A DNA stretch of 64,000 nucleotides. Origin: Sodiomyces alkalinus F11 (lineage: Eukaryota > Ascomycota > Sordariomycetes > Glomerellales > Plectosphaerellaceae). Positions 12,156 to 21,839 of the stretch are shown one piece after another. The notes beneath the pieces were generated by a model. It searched no databases. It was not told where the DNA came from and worked only from the letters and a program-made list of their open reading frames with translations. The stretch covers positions 5,970,346 to 6,034,345 of the forward strand of contig NW_021167080.1 in assembly GCF_003711515.1 (NCBI RefSeq), written 5' to 3'. The position numbers and the translations under genes were made by a program. Positions within the stretch are counted from its first letter, which is position 1. Each line of letters starts with the position of its first letter.

Positions 12156-12160
12156 CACCT

Positions 12161-15100
12161 CTTCTTTAAGGCTAGCGTTAACGAACGCGTTAATAGCAAT
12201 AAACTACCTTATCTTTAGGTTAAATCGGGTAGTAATCGCTATTAGTATATAGAAGGACCGCGAGGCTAGTGTTACGGCGTAATTATCTTTAGTCTCTAAC
12301 CGTTTTTATTAATCCCCTTAGACTATAAGACGTGCCTTATACTTAAGTAGGGTACCCTCCTTATTAAATTTATAGGTGTATACCTACCTATAGACGAGGA
12401 CTTATTACTTATTAGACTAATTACTACCTACCTCCTACTAGCAGCTTATCTATCGGTGCCCCTTAAGGTATTCCCTCTTAGCCTATAACCAACGCTCCTA
12501 TAGTGGGTGGACGCATATATCGCGGTAGTAGTTTAGTAAAGGCGGGAGATTCTTATAGGTTATATACGATAGCGATAATGGCTAGGAGGTATAAGGGGAA
12601 TCTATAGCACCGATATCGTCGTTAATAGCTTACTGCCTTACGCGTATAGGGTTATAAGTCCTTCTAGCGTTAAAGAACGCCTTTTAAGCATTATCGTTCT
12701 ATACCTTCTTGGTCTTATAGATACTTATAATAGATAGGCGCGCGGGTAATAGGCGCGCGGCCAATAAGCACCCTCTAGGGGTATCCCCGGCTATCCGTTA
12801 GTGGTTATCGTGTTCTTCCACCTTAACGCCCCTGATTACCGCTAACGCTATCAGGAACGCGCGCGCGGGATCTTCCGGGGATATTAGAGGCGTGGGAAAC
12901 GGTTTAAACCTCGTAGTAGTAAACCGTAAAGTATCCGTAATAATAGCGGTAGCCTCTCCCATAGTAATAGCGGTATTATCGCCTTTACCCGTAATAATAG
13001 CGGTAGTATAGTCTTCTCTTATAGTAATAGTAGTATCTATAGTAATAGCGGTGCTATAGTCTACAGTAATAGTAATAGCCTCTCCCGTAGTAATAATGGT
13101 AGCGTTAGGGTTACGAGGTTCTAAATCTATAGCTTAGGTATTAGGCTATAGATTTAAAACCTTATCTATAGTAATAGTAGTAGCCTCTCTTATAGTAATA
13201 GCGATAGCCTTACCTTTATCCGTAGTAATAGCGGTAGCGTCGCTTTTACTCGTAGTAATAACGGTAGCGTTAGAGTCTTCCGACTTGAGATCTAATACGT
13301 CTACTGCTATACCCCTTAATAGTAGCCTATTCGCGGTCTTATTAGATTAAGTGATACGGATAAATTATAGGCGTTCCCCGATTTCCCTAGCGGAAGCTAT
13401 AGCTTATAGCGTTTTAATCCTACTATTAAATATCTTATCTTCGTTAAAGACTACGTCTTCTATAGTGATAATATCCGTTAGGTATAGTAGCTAAATACGG
13501 AAGCTATTCGAGGATTAATATCCGATATAATAACAGATGTATACCTTCGGTTCTAGCCTTTATAGGCGGTTCCTTTTAGCTTAGGTATCGCGCGTTTTTA
13601 TAAAGGCTTTATAGCTATAAGCTTATAGGTGCGTAAGGTTAGGTTAATAGCTACGTAGGCCTTTGTATAGTATTCGCTAGTCGTTAATATATTATAGCGT
13701 CCTATTATACAGATATATAGCCGTCTTAAAGATCTTAGGCTAGATAGATATAAGCAGATTAGCTCTAATCCTTATAGCCCTCGCCCTTCTCTTAATAATA
13801 CCTCTAATCCATTCTATAACGCCGTTTTAATCCTATAAATACAGTGCCGACGGCTAGCCTTTTACCCCTTTAGTAGCGAGGAAAGCAACGACTTCTAGGT
13901 GTTAAAATATCTCGGAATCGACTTATAGAATATATAGCCGGATATCAAATTAGGTTTTAAACAGGGTAAAAACGTCTTTTAACGCGTGTAAGATAAAGCC
14001 TTAGTCTCTTTTCTGTAGGTAGTAGTTCTACGTATAACCTATATACACGTCTATAACGAATATAATAGACTTATATAGGCCGTCTAGCGATTCCGACTCT
14101 TCTAAATCGTGAAAATTAATAGCTAAGGCCTCTCCAGGCTTTAACGGGTAAAAGGATAATATCCGCCGGATATACGTAAGCACTTACGATTATCCACACG
14201 CGTTATAGTCCGTTATACGTGGTCCCTTTATCTATACCCCCTAAGTAGCGTCGACGATCTTTATAAGAGTATCGGTGCCGTAATAGCTAAGGCGTTTATA
14301 CTACTATTATACCGTGGTCTTCTACGGTTACCGTGGTTATCATGATCTTCTATACAGGTTATCGCGGGGGTACCTTACTAAGACCGCGAACGCGGTAGTG
14401 GCCGTAGCTTCCGCGCGCTCGATTATATACTATCCGTAGATATCTAGCAGCTTATAGATAGGCCGGTTATTGGCGGAGCTAGTAATAGTATTATTTACGG
14501 TATCCTAATAATAATCTTATAGACGTAGCTAGCATTCCGAGACGATATTAGTAACGAATTCCTTATAATATATAATATCACGGAGGCATAATAGCCTCTT
14601 CGTGCCCGCTAAGGATTATACACATAGCTTAATATCTCCGTATCCGAGGATAGGAGCCTTATAAGTACCTACCTAAAGCGTTAATAAATTAACCGTGGGT
14701 AGTCTAACGGCCGTAAAACGGCCTCGATTATTAAAGATATAGATTAACGATCCTAAGTCTAGGATCGCGTAGTATAATAGCGCTCTAGCTTAGTTAATAG
14801 AAAGGGATATCTCTTATTCTTATTATAATCTTAATAGTATCGTTATACGACGACGCGCTACCCCTTAGGTTAAGGGGGCTCTTAGTCTCCCCGTCGCGGT
14901 AACGGACAGGTCTTTATAAACTATAGTAGGCGTAGTATTATAGAGTTAATCTTCCTAGACTTCCTGTATCTTATTAGCAGTAGTAGCTACTACTTCCCGC
15001 CTCTTCTATATCACGGTATCCACGCGGCTTTTAAAACTATAAATACGTATCTTCTTTTCCGCGACCTTTATAATATCTTCACGGCCACGCTAAGTATGAG

Positions 15101-16478
15101 GGCGTATATCCGGCCTTATATACTAATAGGCAGCGGTAGTATAGATATTCTTATATATCTCGTAAAGCCTCCTTATTACGGGAGGGATAGCTTTTACGGA
15201 TATATCACTATAAGGGCGCTTCTTATTAGTATCGTTATTAGTAGTATCCTTAGTATCGGGGAGATTCCTAAGGGTATTAAAGGTACCTCTCCTAACTCTA
15301 GGCTTTATAGCGGTGGATTATAGGCTTTTTATATTACTAAGAACCGCCCGTAAAGCCTTTACGAAGTTATTAGTTATTAGTTCGTTTTCCGTAATCTTAT
15401 TATAGTTATTTACTATGTAGTTAATACTCTATTCCTAGGTAATAGGTCTAACGGCTTTTAACGCGTTTTCTACTTAATAGTCCGCGCTTAATAGTTCTAA
15501 AACGCCTATATATTTATAGTATATTATCGCTATTTTCTAGCTTATTACTTAGGCATCTATATCCTTAGGTATAGCCTTTATTAGCGTGGTGTATTATCGG
15601 TATAGGATTAAGGCTTCCTTATAAAGGTCCATAGGTATTAGTCCTATATACGCGTATAGGAGAGTAATCTAAGCCTATAGGTTATTTACGGTATTATTCT
15701 ATAGCTAGGCGAGGAGGTTACGTAATATAGTATAAACAGTCCCTTTAATATAGGAGTATACTTTATTAAACTCCTTCTACTACGTATTATAGTCTGCCTT
15801 TTCCTCGCGGTATATGCGGTAATCTTATAGGTAGCGCGTACGCCCCTTTTTAAAGAGGTTATTAATAGACGTAGGCGTTTTAATCGTTAGTTCTTTCGTT
15901 ATAGCTATAGCCTTCCGGCGAGCGGCCGTTTTCCTCTTACCGGCGGCTATAGCCGTTATAGTAGCGGCCGTAGTAGCGGTATCTATAGTATCCGTGGCCT
16001 TATCGCCCTTTAGCGTGATAGTAGATGACGGAGTGGCTGTGACGGTAGTAGCCGTGGCCTCCTCCGTATTAGGGTCCACGGTAAGAGCCTTATATTTATA
16101 GATATTAGGGGGCGTAGGTATAAGGAGGAGATAGGCGTTAGCCTCCTTATCGCTTAGCTTTAGATTAAGGTAGTTATCCTAGTAGGAGGCCGATTTACTA
16201 TATACGGCGCGCTCCTAAACCGCTTAATCCCTTTAGTTAATAAGGGTAATAGCGGCCGCCTTTTATTCGGCGTTAGATATATTAAAAGATATCTTTACTA
16301 GTTTATCGTTTATTAGTTAGTTAATTAATAAGTAAGTTAATTAATCTCTTAATTACTCTAATTAGGTCGATAATAGTTATTTAAAAGTGCGTATATAGAT
16401 ATAATTACTTCTTTGTAGTAGAGTAAGGGTAGCCTTATTAATATCTATCGTTTAGGCGTTATAAACCGGGCTTATAAC
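12161..16478 (-). pseudogene. copia gag-pol remnant upstream of the Gypsy insertion
   Basis: On the minus strand this begins after the 5' LTR with a primer-binding-like GTTATAAGCCCGG (about 16456-16474) and runs through gag toward integrase and the start of reverse transcriptase. The last part before the insertion reads like VNASLKEE, a copia reverse transcriptase segment that continues across the Gypsy element at 3119. A Thr/Ala-rich open stretch at 15825-16079 (minus) is the longest unbroken piece of the gag part. Runs encoding repeated Thr/Ala/Ile (TAATAGCGGTA-type repeats near 12900-13280) give a low-complexity central segment. RIP stops occur throughout. Confidence 0.75.
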
Positions 16479-16761
16479 TATCGTATATTAAAAGGTATTT
16501 ATATAATTAACTTAGCAGAGTAGAAATCTCGTATATATATATTATCTTAAGTTATATCTAGGAGAGTCTTTTATACCCTTACTTTAGGTGGTGAAGACTC
16601 TATTATTGGTACTATATTATTTAGATCCTATCCGGTCTTTTCCGGTATACACCCTTATTATATCCTGATACTAGAAGTCCCCGATATCCGGAGCCCTTAG
16701 TTATGGAGTGGATCCCCCCTGGATCCCCTATAGACTATATCGTGGTCCTGCCCATACGACA
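16479..16761 (-). repeat. copia LTR (5' LTR of the element)
   Basis: It aligns with 1389-1662 and 56987-57256. The first about 150 bp is RIP-mutated (starts TATCG, a changed TGTCG), while the last 100 bp is much less so and ends CGACA. The exact right edge is uncertain because CCATACG is repeated just beyond it, at 16752 and again near 16773. Confidence 0.75.
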
Positions 16762-17410
16762 CGAGGCTCGTACCATACGCGCCCCCAGTTAGAGCCGGAT
16801 CCTTCCGGACCAACTAGCCAATCAGAGCCCTCAGTTCACCACAGGATTCCTCGATCTTTTCTATCACAAAAACAACTGTTTCAACACGCTCTCAAAAAGA
16901 GCTCCCAAAACGATCCCTTTTTGATCGTTCAATTCGTTCCATTTGAGCTTAATCACAGCCTTGATTGCTGCTTCTCGCGGCTTCTGATTGGCCGATCAGG
17001 TCAATCCCGCTCTATTCAACTGCCGCAGGCGTAGCCGTTACTTGTTGTTCTGCCCATCGTATCTTACTTAACAATAGGAGGACATCGGATGTCTCTTTCT
17101 GTGAGGCTCTATCTACAAAACGGGAATAGATGTCTCTCTATGAAGAGACTCTACGAAGCAGACTAGCCCTCCTGTTTATGCTATTCAACAGAGCCCTGAG
17201 GTCCTTCGAGAGGTCCTCAATCGACAGGGTATTGTCATCGATCCGCTGCCTGTTCGTCACTATATAAATAAGACTCTATCCGCCGGCAACGGGGGATATC
17301 GCTGTGGTTACTTTTCGGCGGAAGGGTAATTATAGGATAGCTTGAAGCTATTGAAGATATTGAATGCTTCAGGCGCTGCAAACCAGGCTCATAACTGTAC
17401 TGTCGCACGG
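16762..17410 (-). mobile_element. Unmutated copia relic abutting the 5' LTR
   Basis: The stretch from about 16775 aligns with the 3' internal region of the copia element. CGCCCCCAGTTAGAGCC corresponds to TACCCCCTTAGTTAAGG at 1663, and the similarity continues through CTTTTCTATC. Near 17367-17393 it also has a copy of the copia primer-binding region (minus strand: GTTATGAGCCTGG) followed by TGTCGCAC, the LTR start. It therefore looks like a second, internally deleted copia copy that shares an LTR with the large element. It keeps normal CpA and TpG. The 17342-17590 open frame lies across it and is not a gene. Confidence 0.5.
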
Positions 17411-17820
17411 CAAAACTTTACCACTACGCCAAAAGGGAATTCCCATATCATTGTACGTACCTACTGTGGCGCTCTTGCAAGTGCTTATACACGTTATAAT
17501 GTGACAGAAGGAGGGTCAGGCCCTGCGAGTTCAGAGAGGCGGTCGCATCAGTCAGTCGTTATTCGTCAGGCACTGAAGTCACTGCAATAACCAAATGCAT
17601 ATCACTATGGCAAGACGGACAACGGGCCATTTTTCTTTTCTTTTCCTTTTTTAGACAAAGCAGTCTCAATCCAATGCTGACATTGGATCCAATGCACAGC
17701 ATGGGTTACTCAAAGTCAGACTCACTTGGTCATTTCCACCATGATCGTCCCAATCGTCCCTCCAGCAAGTAAAGCGGGCGAATGGCCGTCGGGATGTGAA
17801 TGCGGCCAAGTGCAACAGCT
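17411..17820. other. Gene-free interval downstream of the three-domain gene
   Basis: I see no protein or RNA gene here. The part next to 17821 is the 3' flank of the minus-strand gene. Confidence 0.4.
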
Positions 17821-19899
17821 CTAGGCCAAATGGACAGTGTTAAATAGGCGGTTCCCCGTGTCCGTTGTCCCTCGACCGGTATACTTATTCTCCGAGACCC
17901 GGAACGGTACAACAGCGTCGAGGCCATACACTGAGAGCTTGTCGAGCGCATACTCGCCTTTGTGAACCGCCCTGTCTTGGAGTACGCCGGCGACCACGAC
18001 GATTCGAAGGTCTTCGCGCTGTTTGGAGACATGCTTGACGAATTCCGAAATAGATTTCCCGGTGTTGATGACCGAGTCGACCAGGATGACAGTACGCAGG
18101 TCCTCGAGATGCTCCCGCTTGACGTCCTCAGGCCGAGCCGCATGAAGAAACATTGCGCCGGGAAAGGCGTCGTTGACGCCTAAAGCCATCGGCTCGCCTC
18201 CTCGCATCAGGGGCACGATCAACGTCTTTTCCTCGTCACGCAGGCGGAAGCCGGTCGTCTCGTACCCCTGGACGTGCGGGATCGGGGACTCCTCAAGCCC
18301 AATAACCTCAGTAAGATACGTTGTTGCCATATAGCGTCCAACCACGCGATGTGCTTTCCGTAGGGCCGGACCGGAAATTCTGGCATCGCGCATGGGAGTC
18401 ATTAAGAGTTGGCTTGCGCCGGTGCCTGACGCTCCAATCACTCGTACTCGGCCAGGTTCAAAGCCCTCGTGACGAGGTCTGGCTTTCTTCAGGTGCACCG
18501 AGGTGAAAATGGATTCAAGAAAGTCCTGGTCGTCGAGCCCAACCAGGGGTAAGCAGCCAATGCTGAGACGTGGCTTCGTGTCGTTGGGCAACAGAAGCTG
18601 TCGTGCTCGGAAACCTTCATGGTCGACGGCTCTGTGCAGGGATGCCTCCATTGACCTGCTTCGGATCTGTTCCTCGCAGACAACCACAATGGCTTCATCG
18701 GCCGCCCTCAGCATGGGTAAGTCCAAGGTACTGTCGCCAAATGCCCATACCCTGGTGCGATGAGCTCGCTGAAGATGTTCGACCACCGCGGCTTTGACAT
18801 TGGCTGTAACGATGAAAGAGTCCGGGTCTGCGACTCTCCCCGTCCCGATGACCTTCACGATCCCGAGCAGAGACTCGCGCTCCAGGACTTTCTCCCAGAT
18901 TTGGCGCAGCCCGCATGTCAGGACGACGGCCCCCACATTATTGTCTGCCTCCAACAGGCACAGGAAGGACAGAAACTCGGGGTGAATGGTCACCATAGAT
19001 GCAACCTCGGCACAGAGCTGTTCGAAGTCTTGGTCGTCGATATTCTCCCCGTACAGGAAAGAGGCCTGGCGGAAGGCGGCGTACGAATAACCCATTGGAC
19101 TGCCGAATAAGGCCTTCAGGGGACAGCCTTGGATCTCGTCTGTCTCGACTACACCAGCCGCTGACGCTGCCTTCCAGAACAAAGCCCCGGTATCCACAGG
19201 AGCCAGAGTCTTGTCCCCGTCGAAAACAAGCATGCGATGGATGCGGCCCCGGTTGTTGGCAGCTCGCACGATGGCATCTAGCCTTTTCTGGACCCGATCC
19301 ATGTTGTTCTCTTCCGTATGGGAAGCGACATTGCGCAGGAGTACCGAGATCCTGTTGGCTAAGCACGTATGATGGGGCACGACGGTGAAAATGATTCGGT
19401 TCTGGCGGCAAAGGAGTCTGAGACGGGCTTCTTCAGTGTTTTGCCATTTGCGGAGATGGTCAACAGAGGCAGGCGGGCGATCTCTCTCTTTGTCTGACAA
19501 GCGGCGCTGGGAGATGACTTCGGCAGGGACATGAATGTAGAAAATGTGCGTGAAAACGGCCAAATCCATAGGCGTGATAACCTGGTTTCCCTCCTTTCCC
19601 CCCTCCGTCCAAAACATGAAATGGCCGGCGACGACTCCGACGCGTCCGAGAAACTCGCACTCTTCTTGAATCTTGCTGATGGCGGCCCGCCGAATAGTGT
19701 TCTGTTGATCATCTGACATGCGTCGAAAGCCTTCGAGGCCACCCTCGGCCAGAGAGGCAATCACATCGGAGCCCTCGAAGAAGCGGAACACTCCCTCCCC
19801 GAGCTGCTCCTTGAGTTGGCGGATGAGGAAGCTTTTGCCCGAACCAGGGACACCATAGAGCCCCACGACGGGAATTTTGAAGTTTTTGAGACCGTCCAT
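17821..19899 (-). CDS. Three-domain P-loop kinase / HAD hydrolase / uracil phosphoribosyltransferase-like protein
   Basis: This intronless 692-residue protein has three recognisable parts. Residues 10-195 form a P-loop NTPase of the nucleotide-kinase type with Walker A GVPGSGKS at 16-23. Residues 220-405 form a HAD-superfamily hydrolase with motif I FDGDKT (226-231; nucleophile D227, acid D229) and motif IV GDSTLDLP (388-395), resembling phosphoserine phosphatase. Residues 480-692 form a phosphoribosyltransferase with the PRPP-loop equivalent VDSVINTGKS (607-616) and a UPRTase-like tail GTTDTGNRLFNT (677-688). The PRPP loop has VDS rather than the usual two acidic residues. The order suggests a nucleobase or nucleotide salvage or repair role, but the substrate is unknown. 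The ATG at 19899 precedes the P-loop directly, which supports it as the start. Similar fusions are, to my recollection, found in other ascomycetes. Confidence 0.85.
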   Translation of the reverse strand: MDGLKNFKIPVVGLYGVPGSGKSFLIRQLKEQLGEGVFRFFEGSDVIASLAEGGLEGFRRMSDDQQNTIRRAAISKIQEECEFLGRVGVVAGHFMFWTEGGKEGNQVITPMDLAVFTHIFYIHVPAEVISQRRLSDKERDRPPASVDHLRKWQNTEEARLRLLCRQNRIIFTVVPHHTCLANRISVLLRNVASHTEENNMDRVQKRLDAIVRAANNRGRIHRMLVFDGDKTLAPVDTGALFWKAASAAGVVETDEIQGCPLKALFGSPMGYSYAAFRQASFLYGENIDDQDFEQLCAEVASMVTIHPEFLSFLCLLEADNNVGAVVLTCGLRQIWEKVLERESLLGIVKVIGTGRVADPDSFIVTANVKAAVVEHLQRAHRTRVWAFGDSTLDLPMLRAADEAIVVVCEEQIRSRSMEASLHRAVDHEGFRARQLLLPNDTKPRLSIGCLPLVGLDDQDFLESIFTSVHLKKARPRHEGFEPGRVRVIGASGTGASQLLMTPMRDARISGPALRKAHRVVGRYMATTYLTEVIGLEESPIPHVQGYETTGFRLRDEEKTLIVPLMRGGEPMALGVNDAFPGAMFLHAARPEDVKREHLEDLRTVILVDSVINTGKSISEFVKHVSKQREDLRIVVVAGVLQDRAVHKGEYALDKLSVYGLDAVVPFRVSENKYTGRGTTDTGNRLFNTVHLA

Positions 19900-20464
19900 T
19901 GTCTGCCAGGTGTTTAGGATATAGAACCGCAGTGATCAGAAGTACCGGGAGAGATCTTAAGTATCGGGAGAGACCTTGAATATAGGCGAGTTATTGCCAC
20001 AGCTCTCTCGTCTAGGGGGCATACGGGCTATTTATCAAATAGCCAGACCAAGGGGCACATAAAGGGGTTGTTGGGTAACAACAAGGCCACCAATGCATGG
20101 TTCCTCAACCCAGCCCAAACGGCAGGCTATCAAATCCATCTCCTTTCTCGCCATATGGCTGCTTGCAGGCTGTTTCCCGAAGGCATCGCAAATTAATTCG
20201 TCTTGTGACATCAGGGGGCAATCCAGAAAGCAAAGAGCGAGCCCTGGGGGGGTTTCAGCGTAGCAATAGGCTGGGAAGACAAAAGCGAGAGGTGTTACAC
20301 GACTCCAATAACCTCGCGCGGGAGGCCCTCCACTTTTGATGTTTCCACCCAGACTCTGCTCTTGCATGGAAAGAAAAGAGGAAAACTGGTTTCGTTGCCT
20401 ATCAGGACCGATGTCGCTCCCTCCTAATGATCTGACGCGTCTTCCCCGCGGCCTTGCCCTTCTC
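19900..20464. other. Intergenic region between the three-domain gene and a small gene
   Basis: It holds the 5' flank of the 17821-19899 gene and the 3' flank of the 20465-20923 gene. Overlapping open frames on both strands at 20035-20553 show no conserved pattern. No gene is called. Confidence 0.4.
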
Positions 20465-20923
20465 TTACGGAAGCAGCGGCCACCTGCGGCGCAGGCGACG
20501 ACAAACAGCCAGGAACTGGGCGCCGTCGATACCGTGGCGGGAAGCCACCTCAAGGATCTTGGAATCTCTTGCAGGATTCACAACCTCGCGGACCGAGCGG
20601 TAGTCGGGGATGTGACAGAGGCGTGCGGCGACGCGGTAGAACTTCCACCGGGAGGTGTATTTCCCAAGAAAGTAGGCATAGGCGAGGCCTTGGCGAGAGA
20701 GGGAAAATGGGGGCAGGTTCCTCACGGGGAAACCGTCATGATGGCCTCGGCTGATGGCGTACAAGACGTCAGAGGTCTCGCTGAGCCTCTGAAGGTATGT
20801 CTCTGCCTGGCGGCGCTCCCGCAGCTCTTCGCGTAGCCGGTCTCGGTACCATGAGGGGGAATGTCGGGCAAGGCCCAGATGTCGATGCCAGCGGCAGAGA
20901 AGTGCATTGACTAGCGGTGACAT
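20465..20923 (-). CDS. Small basic protein of unknown function
   Basis: A single-exon frame encodes 152 residues, rich in Arg, Trp and Tyr. Its pattern is non-random: SWYRDRLREELRERR (24-38), then YAISRGHHDGFPVRNLPP, REVVNPA, and a terminal RRLRRRWPLLP. I recall such short Arg/Trp-rich proteins as conserved hypotheticals in ascomycetes but cannot name a function. There is no signal peptide or membrane segment. The ATG at 20923 is followed by PLVNALLCRWHRH, and a later start is possible. It lies in the same orientation as the downstream three-domain gene, 565 bp away. A real gene is likely, mainly from codon use and composition. Confidence 0.6.
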   Translation of the reverse strand: MSPLVNALLCRWHRHLGLARHSPSWYRDRLREELRERRQAETYLQRLSETSDVLYAISRGHHDGFPVRNLPPFSLSRQGLAYAYFLGKYTSRWKFYRVAARLCHIPDYRSVREVVNPARDSKILEVASRHGIDGAQFLAVCRRLRRRWPLLP

Positions 20924-21546
20924 GTTTGTTGCCCAGGCAGACAGATAAGGGAATGTCTGAAGAGTTATTGACTGAGGCGCGGTCTTTGTGATAATTGTCC
21001 TCTTACTGGGGGGGAGGACCCAGGGCGGGAAGAGGAATAACTCGGATACTGAGAGACCAGCAATCGCAATTCATCAATCAGTTGGGCCCCGAGGGGTGAT
21101 ATTTCTGTTGGCCCAGGAAAATAGGAAAAATGTACGCTTCGTCGAGAATCCCCCTATGTTGAATTCCACAGGAAGAGGGTGCTGGCACCGCTGCCCTTGT
21201 CGTGTAGGAAAGAAAGATGAACGAGAAGCAATCTGGGCCTCCTTCCCGTCTCAATGACCTTTGGATAGAGGCATGCAAGTTTCAAAGTCTCGGGAGCCGC
21301 ATTGGTCCGAGCGCCTACCACTTCACTTACTCTACCTGTTGTCAATGGCCGAATGCCTGCTCAAATAGCGGGAGCAGCAAAGACAGGCAAAGAGTCGTCG
21401 AAACAGAGACATCACATGTTCCGAAAGCCGAATGTTGTCAAGGTGGGCGGTTCAGATTGTGTTCTGTGTCCTAAGTATGAGGTAGATGGGCAAGTATGGA
21501 CCGTTGTCATCGGTGATCGTCGTTTTCTTGATTCACAGAGCATATA
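20924..21546. other. Gene-free interval before the LINE
   Basis: Normal-composition DNA with short overlapping frames on both strands and no conserved product. It ends at the LINE target duplication. Confidence 0.4.
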
Positions 21547-21557
21547 TATTGAACGGT
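21547..21557. repeat. LINE target-site duplication, left copy
   Basis: TATTGAACGGT here is repeated exactly at 28072-28082, just after the poly(A) end of the LINE. Confidence 0.9.
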
Positions 21558-21839
21558 CGCATCCTTCTTACAACTCACGTGGGGGGACCTACGTTTTACG
21601 CGCAAACGCTCTAAACCACTCGAAACCTATATCAATCGATAGCCCTTTCTTAAGCTCTATACGCCTATCTATAGCCCTATTCCGCGTAGGCGCTAATTTA
21701 GGCGTATTATAAGTGCGAAAATGCCTAGAAACGGGCCTGCTCCCCCGCGTACGGGGGAAAAGTCTGACGTGGTCCGTACGTCCACGCTGACAAAGCAGCC
21801 GCGCAAAGCCGCACCCCCGACCTCCACCTAACCATAACG

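Larger units (their letters stand above)
1389..16761 (-). mobile_element. RIP-mutated Ty1/copia retrotransposon, interrupted by a nested Gypsy element
   Basis: Related LTRs lie at 1389-1662 and 16479-16761 in the same orientation. The polypurine-like AAGGGGG (minus strand) adjoins the left one, so that is the 3' LTR and the element reads on the minus strand. Minus-strand remnants of Ty1/copia reverse transcriptase (FYIDDI box near 2914-2940) and RNase H (SELLALIEAVKETLF near 2240-2290) support the superfamily. The coding frame is riddled with TAG and TAA where Trp and Gln codons would be, as expected from CpA to TpA mutation. The Gypsy element at 3125-12155 splits the reverse transcriptase. 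Removing it leaves about 6.3 kb, a normal size for the superfamily. No clean target duplication is visible: the flanks are CTAGC and CGAGG. Confidence 0.85.

Noticed and set aside
12900..13280. Regular TAATAGCGGTA-like units suggesting a CRISPR-like or satellite array
   Set aside because: The spacing is irregular and codon-sized, and it fits a low-complexity coding repeat of the copia polyprotein after RIP.
15825..16079. 84-codon minus-strand frame with Thr/Ala repeats
   Set aside because: It lies inside the copia gag region and is part of that remnant, so it is not listed as a separate gene.
17342..17590. 82-codon plus-strand frame
   Set aside because: It runs across the copia primer-binding relic and has no conserved pattern.
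18489..19760. Many overlapping frames on both strands within the three-domain gene
   Set aside because: They are shadows of the 692-residue minus-strand frame, which alone carries catalytic motifs.
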